Notes under the pieces: generated by a model
What the model was told of the DNA's origin: nothing
Seen by the model: only the letters and a program-made list of their open reading frames with translations
The model's database searches: none
Assembly: GCA_013816615.1 (NCBI GenBank)
Contig: JACDED010000002.1
Coordinates: 1 to 64,000 of the forward strand
Origin: Bacteroidota bacterium
Lineage (GTDB): Bacteria; Bacteroidota; Bacteroidia; B-17B0; Aurantibacillaceae
Length of the DNA stretch: 64,000 nucleotides
Direction of reading: 5' to 3'
Position numbers and translations under genes: made by a program
Shown: one piece after another, positions 37,977 to 48,525 of the stretch
How the letters are laid out: each line of letters opens with the position of its first letter
How positions within the stretch are numbered: the first letter of the stretch is position 1

Positions 37977-40700
37977 TTATTTTACAACCTGCATATAACC
38001 TTTAAGACTGCGTTTAATGGTACCTTTTAATCGTGGTTCAAACACATCGCATATATAAAAGAATGTGCCTTCGCTAACCTGTTGTTTGCTTTGCAGGCTG
38101 GTACCATCCCATTTAAAATATGGATCTTTTGTTTTGTAAACCAAAGTGCCCCAACGGTCAAAAATTACAAGATCAATTTCTTTTATCTGGCGTACTTTAA
38201 TGGCTTTATAAAAATCATTCACACCATCACCATTTAAAGTAACAATATTGGGTAATTCAAATTCAGGGCAATTATCAATACAAAAATCAGGGCTTAACGG
38301 ACTCACATTATTACTTGAATCAATCGCTTGAACAGCGTAACAGCCCGAGATCAACTCTAAACCATCGTAATTAAAAGATGTTGTATTAGCGCCAAATAGT
38401 GCTACCTGTGAATATATATCACCGACGGTTGCTTTGTAGAACAGAATATAATTTATAACATCGTCACTACAAATTGGCCGCACGTCTGTCCAGCTCACCT
38501 CCACCATTCCTGTTGGGCAGTCGGCAATAACACTTAGTGTTGGTGTACATGGTGGTGTAAGATCAACTGCTGTAGCACACACCTCCTGTGAATTATTTAA
38601 TAACGGTTTTGTTATTGACGGATCAGAATATTGTCCTTCACTTAAAATTTTATAACAATAGGTTGCGCGGTTAACAATGTTTATTGTATCATTATAATTT
38701 GTTAGTGATGTTGTGGCAATAGCATTGAACACGGTTGCCGAAGGACTCTTTCTATAAATTGTGTACATATAATTATTCCACGGTGTAAGTGCGTTCCATT
38801 GAAGGTCGATGTGCCGGTCTCCAGGAATAGTATTTAAAAATACTGAAGAGCCGCGTTGTGATATACCAACGGTTGTTGTGCCGGCAATAAACTCCACAAC
38901 ATATTCTACATTGCTTATTGTTGTATTGATGTTGATGTGCGTAAATTGCGTTGCAAGATTTAAAAAATATGGACTGGTAGAATTAAAGACCGGATTAAAT
39001 GGGCCTGAAGATCCTTCGCGGTATTTTAAAATAAATTGGTATGGGCCGGGAAATGAAAGCGTATCAAGATTTCCGGCGTTAGTTAATGGTTTTTCCCAAC
39101 GCACAAAAACAGAACCTGTAGTTAAAGATGTAGAAAGAATATCAACATTTAAAAGTACGGGTACATCGCGTTTTAATTTTGAACATACCTGCGAGCTGCC
39201 ATAACTCTTAGATCCGTCTTTATAAACAGCAATTATAAGATAACTATAATCCTGTCCAACGGTTAGCCCGTTGCCGTTATTATTATCTGTAAAAACATTT
39301 ACCGTTGAAGGCGTTTGCCCGATATAAGAAAAGCCTGAACCGGCAGGGTTTCCTGTTTCGCAAGGATCATGCGTAAATAGTGTGCAATCATTTTTCCTGT
39401 AAACTTCATACGCGATGATTGGGTTTTTAGTTGGATTACAGGTAGAAAATGACCAACTAAGATTAATTGCCGAGCCTTGTGGTGTAGCTATAACGTTTTG
39501 CACCGCCGGAGGAACAACCCGAATGTTGTAAGTAGTAAAAGAAACAAGATTTATGCCCGGTCCATTATCTTCTGCTTTAAAAACGGTTTGATAGGGTTGA
39601 AAACGAACGTGATCGCAAGCTGTTTGCCACGAAAAAATTGCAGATGTATTTGTTTGAATTGAATTAACAAAAGTAGTATTTGAAAGTGTTGCTAAGGGAG
39701 ATGCTCCTGCAAAGGCGCCGCTATTGCCCAGCAATGTTATTGTGCTTATTTGATTGTGATCGCCGTAAATAATGTTTTTAGTAATTAAGGCTCCAGCCTC
39801 AACACAGGTATCGATAGGTACATTTACAAACGGCGGATCATTATTTGGACACACGCCAACAACTACCTGCATATCACGCAAAACACTGCCAACAAATACG
39901 TAATTACCACTGGTGTTCTTACGCCATTCTTTTACAATAAAAGCAAGATTATACTCTCCTTGAATTTGATAAGGTGAACACCATGTTAAAAGTCCGGAAA
40001 TAGAATCTATTTTATATACCCCATTTGGCCCTGGGTTTGGTAAACTATAGCCAGGAACTATATTTCCATCCTGGCCTCTTGAATAAGACATATGATAGGT
40101 TACAAGGTCGCCATCTGGATCAACCGCACCGGGATTATGATAAAAACATTTATCTAAACAAGCGCGATCTATTGGATAATTTTCAAATTGTGGTGATGAG
40201 TTAGCGCCAGTAAAATCATTTACAACCAAATATGATTCAAGATAAAAATATTGTGAGGATGAATTAGGAATATTAATCACGCCCGCATTTCTGTTAGGTT
40301 CACGTGAGCGGATCCTATAAGTACCTGAACTTGGATACGTGTGTTCTATTTTATAAATATTTATCTTTACTTTGTAATTGCTTTGGTTTATAAGCAAGCT
40401 TCCACATTGTGGGCAATCGTTACAAAGCGCGGCGCCACCATTTGTTCGGTTAGCAATACCAACCTGTCCGTCACCAAAAAAAACACTGTCTTCGCAAAGA
40501 TCAGCTACCTGGTGGTTGGCATCAGAATGATCGGTATATTTTATTACGGTAATTTCATATTTATAAACCGAAACGGTTACACCACCAACAACCTGTGTAA
40601 ATGGAGCAATGCGTTTGTATAAGATCTCTCCTGCGCGATTATGAGTTGCAAAAACACTTAAAGAAAAAATAAGGAAAATTATGCTTAAGCTCTTTTTCAA
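37977..40700 (-). CDS. Large secreted protein with Fn3-like repeats and T9SS type B (gliding-motility) C-terminal sorting domain
   Basis: THNRAGEI N-terminus; C-terminal LPNIVTLNGDGVNDFYKAI...IFDRWGTLVYKT...WDGTS...GTFFYIC. Confidence 0.92.
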   Translation of the reverse strand: MKKSLSIIFLIFSLSVFATHNRAGEILYKRIAPFTQVVGGVTVSVYKYEITVIKYTDHSDANHQVADLCEDSVFFGDGQVGIANRTNGGAALCNDCPQCGSLLINQSNYKVKINIYKIEHTYPSSGTYRIRSREPNRNAGVINIPNSSSQYFYLESYLVVNDFTGANSSPQFENYPIDRACLDKCFYHNPGAVDPDGDLVTYHMSYSRGQDGNIVPGYSLPNPGPNGVYKIDSISGLLTWCSPYQIQGEYNLAFIVKEWRKNTSGNYVFVGSVLRDMQVVVGVCPNNDPPFVNVPIDTCVEAGALITKNIIYGDHNQISTITLLGNSGAFAGASPLATLSNTTFVNSIQTNTSAIFSWQTACDHVRFQPYQTVFKAEDNGPGINLVSFTTYNIRVVPPAVQNVIATPQGSAINLSWSFSTCNPTKNPIIAYEVYRKNDCTLFTHDPCETGNPAGSGFSYIGQTPSTVNVFTDNNNGNGLTVGQDYSYLIIAVYKDGSKSYGSSQVCSKLKRDVPVLLNVDILSTSLTTGSVFVRWEKPLTNAGNLDTLSFPGPYQFILKYREGSSGPFNPVFNSTSPYFLNLATQFTHININTTISNVEYVVEFIAGTTTVGISQRGSSVFLNTIPGDRHIDLQWNALTPWNNYMYTIYRKSPSATVFNAIATTSLTNYNDTINIVNRATYCYKILSEGQYSDPSITKPLLNNSQEVCATAVDLTPPCTPTLSVIADCPTGMVEVSWTDVRPICSDDVINYILFYKATVGDIYSQVALFGANTTSFNYDGLELISGCYAVQAIDSSNNVSPLSPDFCIDNCPEFELPNIVTLNGDGVNDFYKAIKVRQIKEIDLVIFDRWGTLVYKTKDPYFKWDGTSLQSKQQVSEGTFFYICDVFEPRLKGTIKRSLKGYMQVVK

Positions 40701-40766
40701 AATTGGTTTTTTATTAAGTTAGAGCATTTCCTCAGGCCTCACAATCTTTTATGAAAGAATTCCGGA

Positions 40767-43544
40767 TTATTTCACAACCTGCATATAACCTTTAAGACTG
40801 CGTTTAATGGTGCCTTTTAATCGTGGTTCAAACACATCGCAAATATAAAAGAAGGTGCCTTCGCTAACCTGTTGGTTGCTTTGCAGGCTCGTACCATCCC
40901 ATTTAAAATATGGATCTTTTGTTTTGTAAACCAAAGTGCCCCAACGGTCAAAAATTACAAGATCAATTTCTTTTATCTGGCGTACTTTAATGGCTTTATA
41001 AAAATCATTCACACCATCACCATTTAAAGTAACAATGTTGGGTAATTCAAATTCAGGGCAATTGTCAATACAAAAATCAGGGCTTAACGGACTCACATTA
41101 TTACTTGAGTCAACCGCCTGAACTGCGTAACAGCCCGAGATCAACTCTAAACCATCGGATACAAAAATGGTTGAACTAGCAGGCGCTAATGTACTTATTT
41201 GTTGATACGGATCATCAACGGTTGGTTTGTAAAATAAATAATATTTAACCACATCATCGCTACAAGATAATTTTACATTGGTCCAGCTTACCTCAACCAT
41301 ACCTGTTGGACAATCGGCATTAATAGATACTGTTGGTGAACACGGAAGAGTAAGATCTATTGCTGTTGCACAAACCTCCTGTGAATTATTTAATAACGGT
41401 TTTGTGATTGACGGATCTGAATATTGGCCTTCACCCAAAACCTTATAACAATAAACATAATTGCGTGTGCTGTTACTGTTTACAATATGAGTAGTGTCCG
41501 AATAGGTTGTTAATGTTGTTATGGCAATAGCGCTGAATGTAGTGGAAGATGGATCTTTGCGGTATACCGTGTATTTATAATTATTCCATGGGGTGGATGC
41601 TGCCCAGGAAAGATCAATACGTCTATCGCCCGGGGTTGGTGTTAAAAAGATAGAAGTAGCGCGTTGAGAAGAACCAACTGTAACCGTTCCTGAAATAAAT
41701 TCAACAATATATTCTTCATCGGTATCAACTGTATTTACAGCCGTGTGTGTGTATTGAGTTGCAAGATTTAAAAAATACTGACTGGTTGTATTGAATACTG
41801 TTGTAAACGTACCTGTGGCGCCCTGGCGGTATTTTAAGTTGAATTGATATGGGCCTGTAAATATAAGCGTATCTAAATTACCTGTATTGGTCAATGGTTT
41901 TTCCCAACGCACAAAAACAGAGCCCGTGGTAGTAGATGTAGAAAGTATATCCACGTTCAACAACACCGGGATATCGCGTTTTAATTTTGCACACACTTGT
42001 GAACTGCCAAAACTTTGTGAGCCGTCTCTGTAAACAGCTACTACCAAATAACTATAATCCTGGCCAACTGTTAATCCATTGCCGCCATTGTTATCTAAAA
42101 AAGCACTTATTGTAGGTGTGGTCTGTCCAATAAAAGTAAAACCTGAACTTGCCGGAACACCGGTTTCGCAAGGGTTGTAAACAACAGGGGTGCAATCATT
42201 CTTTCTATATATTTTATAAGCTATTATAGGATTGTTTGTTGGATTACAGCTTGATAAAGACCAACTCACATTTATTGAAGAGCCCATTGGTACGGCGGTA
42301 ACGTTTTGTACTGCAGGTGGAACCACGCGAATATTATATGTGGCAAAGTTAACAAGATTTATAATTGGCGTGATACCCGGCTGCCCGTTATCTTCGGCCT
42401 TAAAAACAGTTTGATAGGGTTGCGAGCGGATATGATTGCAATTTGTGTTCCAGGTAAAAATTGCATTTGCTGTGTTTGTAGGTGAGCTTGATGTTATTAT
42501 AATGTTTGTGTTTGATAAAGTAGCAACAGGACTTGGGCCCGAAAAGGCACCGCCATTGCCTTGCAGCGTAACTATATTTGTAAATACGTTAGTTGATGTT
42601 GGTATGTTCGGATCTCCAAAATAAATATTTTTTATAATTGAGGTTCCCGCTACAATACAGGTGTCAATTGGTGGGGTTATAAATGGTGGATCGTTGTTTG
42701 GACATATACCAACAACAACCTGCATATCACGTAAAACATAACCTATCAAAACATATATACCGCTTGTGTTCTTTCTCCATTCTTTAACGATAAATGCCAG
42801 GTTATACTCGCCTGAACCTTGCGGCTTGCACCATGTTAAAAGGCCAGTAATTGGGTTTATACCATAAACGCCGGAATTTCCAGCATCAGGAAAAGAGTAA
42901 CCCGGAACGGTTTGTCCGTTCTCACCTCTTGAAGTTGAGATCTCGTAACTTAAACTATCCCCATCGGAATCATAGGCTCCGGGGTTGTGATAAAAACATT
43001 TGTCAATACAAGCCCTGTCTATTGGCGCATACTTAAACTCGGGCGATGAATTAGCACCGGTAAAATTATTAATGACCAATAAAGTTTCAAGATAGAAAGA
43101 TTGGTTAACGGAATTAGGAATGTTGATAACCCCGGCGTTCCTATTTGGATCGAAAGAGTGGATAAGGTAAGACCCCGAACTTGGATAAGTATGAATTATA
43201 ACATAAACGTTTTTCTTTACAGTATAAGTTCCATTACTAATAATTATTTCTCCACAAGGCCCACTACAATCGCAAGCAGAAGAAGTACCGTTTATCCTTG
43301 GAGCTTCGCCTCTTTGGCCATCACCAAAATAGATAGTATCTATACAACGGTCGGCAATACCCGATCCATCGGCAGTATATTTAGTAAGTGTAATGGAGTA
43401 AGTGTAAACCGGAAAGGTACCAACACCGGGAATTGTTTGTGTAAAAGGTGCTATACGCTTATATGTGATCTCGCCGGCCCGGTTATGAGTAGCAAAACCA
43501 TAAACAGAAAAAAATATCAAAATAAGTACTAAAAGCCTTTTCAC
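40767..43544 (-). CDS. Tandem paralogue: T9SS type B sorted secreted protein
   Basis: Colinear with 37977..40700; nearly identical C-terminal domain. Confidence 0.92.
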   Translation of the reverse strand: MKRLLVLILIFFSVYGFATHNRAGEITYKRIAPFTQTIPGVGTFPVYTYSITLTKYTADGSGIADRCIDTIYFGDGQRGEAPRINGTSSACDCSGPCGEIIISNGTYTVKKNVYVIIHTYPSSGSYLIHSFDPNRNAGVINIPNSVNQSFYLETLLVINNFTGANSSPEFKYAPIDRACIDKCFYHNPGAYDSDGDSLSYEISTSRGENGQTVPGYSFPDAGNSGVYGINPITGLLTWCKPQGSGEYNLAFIVKEWRKNTSGIYVLIGYVLRDMQVVVGICPNNDPPFITPPIDTCIVAGTSIIKNIYFGDPNIPTSTNVFTNIVTLQGNGGAFSGPSPVATLSNTNIIITSSSPTNTANAIFTWNTNCNHIRSQPYQTVFKAEDNGQPGITPIINLVNFATYNIRVVPPAVQNVTAVPMGSSINVSWSLSSCNPTNNPIIAYKIYRKNDCTPVVYNPCETGVPASSGFTFIGQTTPTISAFLDNNGGNGLTVGQDYSYLVVAVYRDGSQSFGSSQVCAKLKRDIPVLLNVDILSTSTTTGSVFVRWEKPLTNTGNLDTLIFTGPYQFNLKYRQGATGTFTTVFNTTSQYFLNLATQYTHTAVNTVDTDEEYIVEFISGTVTVGSSQRATSIFLTPTPGDRRIDLSWAASTPWNNYKYTVYRKDPSSTTFSAIAITTLTTYSDTTHIVNSNSTRNYVYCYKVLGEGQYSDPSITKPLLNNSQEVCATAIDLTLPCSPTVSINADCPTGMVEVSWTNVKLSCSDDVVKYYLFYKPTVDDPYQQISTLAPASSTIFVSDGLELISGCYAVQAVDSSNNVSPLSPDFCIDNCPEFELPNIVTLNGDGVNDFYKAIKVRQIKEIDLVIFDRWGTLVYKTKDPYFKWDGTSLQSNQQVSEGTFFYICDVFEPRLKGTIKRSLKGYMQVVK

Positions 43545-43775
43545 GTCTCAAAAATCTATTATATAAAATTAAACCATTTTATTTGAATACACAATGGCTA
43601 TTCGTTAAAACCTGCCTTTTAAGTCTTTTGTTCGGGTGGTTTTTCTTAAAAAAAGTTATTTCTCATAATCTAACGTTAATCTTCAGTTTTTTATTGTTTA
43701 TGCCTGTTTTTTTTTTAACCATGCGCATAAATAAATAATTAGTCGCAATTATGATTTTGATACTCCTTTTTATAT

Positions 43776-43783
43776 TAATTTTG
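43776..43783 (+). promoter_or_regulatory. Possible -7 element upstream of kup
   Basis: TAATTTTG with TTTTG 16 nt upstream. Confidence 0.4.
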
Positions 43784-43805
43784 CTCTCTTTATCTAAACA
43801 CCCTC

Positions 43806-45758
43806 ATGGGAAATCACCAGAATGGCCATGTAAGTAAAATAACGCTTGCAGGTTTACTTTTAACTCTAGGTATCATTTACGGTGATATTGGAACCTCGCC
43901 TCTTTACGTGATGAAAGCCATTGTTGGCGATAAGCCAATAAATTCTACTGTAATTATTGGTGGCATGTCCTTAGTGTTTTGGACACTTACTTTACAAACC
44001 ACTATTAAATATGTAATTTTTACTTTAAGGGCAGATAACAAAGGTGAAGGTGGGATTTTTTCTTTGTATGCTTTAATTAAAAAAGCAAAACGCAAATGGC
44101 TTATCTTTCCTGCTATTATTGGCGGCTGTTGCATTTTAGGCGAAGGAATTATTACGCCTCCTATATCAGTTGCCTCGGCAATTGAAGGTTTGCAGCTTAT
44201 TCCACGCTTTAGTGATATTCCTACAATTCCTATTGTTATTGCTATTATTACAGGTTTATTCTTTATTCAGCAATTTGGTACAAAATTTATCGGTAAGTTT
44301 TTTGGGCCCGTAATGATGATCTGGTTCTTAACTCTTGGTATAATGGGAATTATAGGCCTTTCGCATGATTTCACAGTTTTAAAAGCTTTAAATCCATATT
44401 ACGGTATTAATTTATTGATCAATCATCCGGGTGCTTTCTGGTTATTAGGTGCTGTATTTTTATGTACAACCGGGGCAGAAGCGCTTTATTCAGATATGGG
44501 CCATTGCGGCCGCCACAATATCCGCATTAGCTGGATCTTTGTAAAATTAATGCTTGTATTAAACTACATGGGCCAAACGGCCTGGTTGGTTTCTATGGAT
44601 GGTAAAACATTAGATGGTGCAAATCCTTTTTATTCTATTATGCCGGCATGGTTCTTGCCTTTTGGTATTGGTATTGCCACAATAGCTACGGTTGTTGCTT
44701 CACAGGCCTTAATAAGCGGTTCGTTCACTTTAATTAACGAGGCCATGCGTTTAAATTTCTGGCCAAAAGTAAAAATAAAATATCCTACCGATTTAAAAGG
44801 ACAAATGTATATTCCATCAATTAACTGGATGCTTTATTTTGGCTGTGTTGGTATTGTATTGTTCTTTAAAGAATCTAAAAACATGGAGGCCGCTTACGGC
44901 TTAACTATTATTTTAGGCATGATCATGTCGTCGCGCTTGCTTGCGTTTTTTATGCGCTTAAAAAAATATCCTCATTGGTTCTTAAATATTTTTGCCATCA
45001 CTTATATAGTTATTGAAGGCGCTTTTTTAATTGCCAACTTAGAAAAATTTCCGAAGGGTGGTTACATCACTTTAATTATTGCGCTTATTTTAGCGGGTGT
45101 AATGGCGTCGTGGTACTTAGCTAAGCTAATACGTCAACGCTATGTTGATCTTGTACCTTTAGATAATTACAAGCAAATGCTGGTTGATCTTAGCAGCGAT
45201 AACACCATTCAAAAATATGCAACGCATTTGGTGTATATGACCAGCGCTAATAATCCTTTAATGATTGAATCAAAAGTTATTTATTCCATTCTGCAAAAAC
45301 GGCCGAAAAAGGCAGATATTTACTGGTTTGTACATGTGGATGTAATGGATGAGCCTTATCGTATGGAATATAAAGTAACGCAAATTGCTAACGAAGATAT
45401 TATTCGCGTTGATTTTAGAATTGGTTTCAGGATAGCGCCGCGTATTAATTTGATGTTTAGAAAAGTGGTTGCGGATATGGTAAAGAACAAAGAAGTGGAT
45501 ATTACCAGCCGTTACGAATCATTAAATAAAAACAATGTAATTGGAGATTTTAAATTTGTGGTGCTGGAGAAATTCTTGTCATACGAGAACGATCTTCCAT
45601 TCTTTGAAAAACTGATCTTAAACATTTATTTCCTTCTTAAGCGTTTCAGTTTAAGTGAAGCAAAAGCGTTTGGATTAGATAGCAGCTCCGTTAAGATCGA
45701 GAAATTTCCAATGGTGATAAATCCACCAAAAGAAATTTTCCTAAAACGTATTCAATAA
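43806..45758 (+). CDS. kup: KUP family potassium transporter
   Basis: GIIYGDIGTSPLYVMKAI, GEGGIFSLYAL, GADALYSDMGHCGR-like (GAEALYSDMGHCGR). Confidence 0.96.
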   Translation: MGNHQNGHVSKITLAGLLLTLGIIYGDIGTSPLYVMKAIVGDKPINSTVIIGGMSLVFWTLTLQTTIKYVIFTLRADNKGEGGIFSLYALIKKAKRKWLIFPAIIGGCCILGEGIITPPISVASAIEGLQLIPRFSDIPTIPIVIAIITGLFFIQQFGTKFIGKFFGPVMMIWFLTLGIMGIIGLSHDFTVLKALNPYYGINLLINHPGAFWLLGAVFLCTTGAEALYSDMGHCGRHNIRISWIFVKLMLVLNYMGQTAWLVSMDGKTLDGANPFYSIMPAWFLPFGIGIATIATVVASQALISGSFTLINEAMRLNFWPKVKIKYPTDLKGQMYIPSINWMLYFGCVGIVLFFKESKNMEAAYGLTIILGMIMSSRLLAFFMRLKKYPHWFLNIFAITYIVIEGAFLIANLEKFPKGGYITLIIALILAGVMASWYLAKLIRQRYVDLVPLDNYKQMLVDLSSDNTIQKYATHLVYMTSANNPLMIESKVIYSILQKRPKKADIYWFVHVDVMDEPYRMEYKVTQIANEDIIRVDFRIGFRIAPRINLMFRKVVADMVKNKEVDITSRYESLNKNNVIGDFKFVVLEKFLSYENDLPFFEKLILNIYFLLKRFSLSEAKAFGLDSSSVKIEKFPMVINPPKEIFLKRIQ

Positions 45759-45760
45759 AT

Positions 45761-46480
45761 TTATTTATAGATCTCCATTAAAAATCTACCCGTTTCGTAT
45801 TTTAATTCGTGAAATGTATTTGATTTGATCTTTAATGCTATTGCACCTGCAACACTTATAACCAATGGCGTAAACACATAAACAGAATTAGGCCCTTTTG
45901 GAATTATAAAAAAACGCGACTTTGAATCTTTCTTAAAAAAGATCTTTTTGGGAGCAAGGCCGGAGCTCTTAAGTGTGATTATATTTTTCTCATTCATAAC
46001 AATTGGAATTGAGAAATACCTTGATGGTGTAAAATATGTTTTCTTTTTATTTAAATAAAAGTAGGCACTATCCTTTGCAAATTTTGTTTGGTTAAACACA
46101 AAAGCGCCGTTAATAATTCGTTTTGTTTTATTTGTTTTTAAAACGTTTTCTCCGGCAAAAAATAGCTTTACAATAAGGTTTGCGTTTGTTTCTGTTTCAA
46201 AATATTTTGTTACGTAATACGCGTTTGCCCCTAATTCTTTTGCCTTAATTTTTACAAGATCGAGCCATTGCATCATACTAAGCTCATTATCATAAACACC
46301 ATATAAGCGCAAAACAGCAATGTATTTTAAGCGCGTGGTGTCTTTCAGGTCTTCAATATAATTTAAGCTGCTTACAACGTAATCATGCTTAAATCCTGAA
46401 GGATCAATAATTTCCGTCTTTTGTGATTGAGCAGAAAAGTTTTTAAAAAGTAAGATGAATAAAAACGCTTTTAAGCGCAT
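45761..46480 (-). CDS. Hypothetical secreted protein
   Basis: 239 aa with N-terminal signal peptide. Confidence 0.7.
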   Translation of the reverse strand: MRLKAFLFILLFKNFSAQSQKTEIIDPSGFKHDYVVSSLNYIEDLKDTTRLKYIAVLRLYGVYDNELSMMQWLDLVKIKAKELGANAYYVTKYFETETNANLIVKLFFAGENVLKTNKTKRIINGAFVFNQTKFAKDSAYFYLNKKKTYFTPSRYFSIPIVMNEKNIITLKSSGLAPKKIFFKKDSKSRFFIIPKGPNSVYVFTPLVISVAGAIALKIKSNTFHELKYETGRFLMEIYK

Positions 46481-46483
46481 ATT

Positions 46484-48010
46484 TTAGTGTTTAAAATGTC
46501 TTACCCCGGTGTTAACCATACTCACGCCATTGGCATTGCAGTAATCGATACTTTCTTTATCTTTAATTGAACCTCCCGGTTGTATCACGGCAGTAATCCC
46601 AACTTTATGGGCGATCTCCACACAATCAGGAAAAGGGAAAAAAGCATCGCTTGCCATTACAGCACCTTTAAGATCAAAACCAAAATTGTTTGCTTTTACA
46701 ATTGCTTGTTGCAATGCATCTACACGCGATGTTTGCCCTGTGCCGCTTGCAAGCAACTGTCCGTTTTTTGCAAATACAATGGTGTTTGATTTTGTATGTT
46801 TCACTAATTTGTTAGCGAATAAAAGATCTTTAATTTCTGCTGCAGTTGGTGCTTTTGTTGTTACAACCTTAAGATCTGCTTCTGTTTCTGTTTTTAGATC
46901 TTTATCTTGTTCAATTACACCATTTAATAAATTGCGGAAAGAGTTTTTTCCAAGCGCTACTTTATTTTGAATTAAAATAATACGGTTTGGTTTTGATTTT
47001 AATAGCGCCAAAGCATCATCGTTATAAGAGGGTGCAATAACAACTTCACAAAATAATTTATTTACTTCGGTTGCTGTTGCCATATCAATGGCGCGGTTAG
47101 CAATTAAGATCCCACCAAAAGCAGACACCGGGTCTCCCGCCAATGCATCTTTGTAAGCTTCGCTAATTGTATTTCTTGAAGCAACGCCACAAGCATTATT
47201 ATGTTTTAAAATGGCGAAGGTTGGTTCTTCAAAATCGGCTATTAAATTTACTGCTGCATCAACATCTAAAAGATTATTATATGAGAGTTCTTTGCCGTTC
47301 AGTTTAGTAAATATTGCATCCAGGTCGCCATAAAAAACTCCCTTTTGGTGCGGGTTTTCGCCGTAACGTAAGGTTTGGCCTTTTTGTAGGCTTTGTTTGA
47401 ATTGTGTAATCTCTTCTGATTGATTAAAATAGTTAAAGATGGCAGAATCGTAATGCGAAGATGTTGCAAATGCTTTTGCAGCGAATTTTTTTCTGTCTGC
47501 AAGATCAGAGCTTCCGCCTTTTGTTTCTAATAAATTTAATAATTCAGAATAATCATTTCTTGAAGAAACAATTATAACATCGTTAAAATTTTTAGCTGCT
47601 GCCCGAATTAACGAAATGCCACCAATATCAATTTTTTCAATAGTATCTTCTTCTGAAGCTTTTGCGGCAACGGTTTCCTCAAAAGGGTACAGATCAACAA
47701 TTACAAGGTCAATATCTGGAATGTTGTGTTGTGCTTTTTCTTTTTGATCCGATGCGTTATCTCTTCTGTTTAAGATGCCGCCAAAAATAGCAGGGTGCAG
47801 GGTTTTTACACGGCCACCAAAAATTTCCGGGTATGTTGTAACAGAATCAACCGCTGTAACAGGAATGTTTAATTTTTCTATGAATGAAAGCGTACCGCCG
47901 GTGCTATATAACTTTACATTAAGGCTGTGTAATTTTTTGATGATCGGCTCTAAATTGTCCTTATAATAAACCGATACTAAGGCACTTTTAATAGTTTTTG
48001 AATTGCTCAT
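46484..48010 (-). CDS. purH: Bifunctional AICAR transformylase/IMP cyclohydrolase
   Basis: ALVSVYYKDNLEPIIKKL, STGGT, GRVKTLHPAIFGGIL, KHNNACGVA, QPGGSIKDKESIDYCN. Confidence 0.97.
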   Translation of the reverse strand: MSNSKTIKSALVSVYYKDNLEPIIKKLHSLNVKLYSTGGTLSFIEKLNIPVTAVDSVTTYPEIFGGRVKTLHPAIFGGILNRRDNASDQKEKAQHNIPDIDLVIVDLYPFEETVAAKASEEDTIEKIDIGGISLIRAAAKNFNDVIIVSSRNDYSELLNLLETKGGSSDLADRKKFAAKAFATSSHYDSAIFNYFNQSEEITQFKQSLQKGQTLRYGENPHQKGVFYGDLDAIFTKLNGKELSYNNLLDVDAAVNLIADFEEPTFAILKHNNACGVASRNTISEAYKDALAGDPVSAFGGILIANRAIDMATATEVNKLFCEVVIAPSYNDDALALLKSKPNRIILIQNKVALGKNSFRNLLNGVIEQDKDLKTETEADLKVVTTKAPTAAEIKDLLFANKLVKHTKSNTIVFAKNGQLLASGTGQTSRVDALQQAIVKANNFGFDLKGAVMASDAFFPFPDCVEIAHKVGITAVIQPGGSIKDKESIDYCNANGVSMVNTGVRHFKH

Positions 48011-48081
48011 TTTTTAAAAATAAAGAGCAAAGATAAGTTAAGAATTGAAAAAGAAAACGATTGTTTAAAAAGGTTGAAAGC

Positions 48082-48468
48082 TTATTTGGCCTTTGCCTTT
48101 TCTTTAAGCCAATCTATTGCTTTATCACGATCATCAAAAAAACGGGTGGGTACAATAGGGTTATTTACTTTTAAAAACAGGTTGCCAATAATTTTTTCGT
48201 GAAGTCGATTGCTGCATAAGGCCACGGCGGCTACATGTTTTGAATATTCCTCTGAAGCGCCCGCTCTTCTTGCATCTGCCGAAACATCAAAGTTCTCTTC
48301 CACTTCAAACAACACATAAAATTTTTTGCCGGGCATATAGCCTGTTGATTGTTCACGCGACTCCCAAATATCTTTATCTAACAGCTTAACGTTTTTTTTA
48401 ACTTTAAACTCTATTAAAAGATCATCATGAACATGCATCACGTAAGCATCCGTTTCAAATGTTTTCAT
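48082..48468 (-). CDS. STAS/SpoIIAA-like small protein
   Basis: 128 aa; FFDDRDKAIDWLKEKA C-terminus, similar organisation to 36274..36696. Confidence 0.65.
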   Translation of the reverse strand: MKTFETDAYVMHVHDDLLIEFKVKKNVKLLDKDIWESREQSTGYMPGKKFYVLFEVEENFDVSADARRAGASEEYSKHVAAVALCSNRLHEKIIGNLFLKVNNPIVPTRFFDDRDKAIDWLKEKAKAK

Positions 48469-48525
48469 TTGTGTAAATATATAGATTTAAGCTCTAAATT
48501 TCGAAAGAAATAAGTTATTCTGCTT

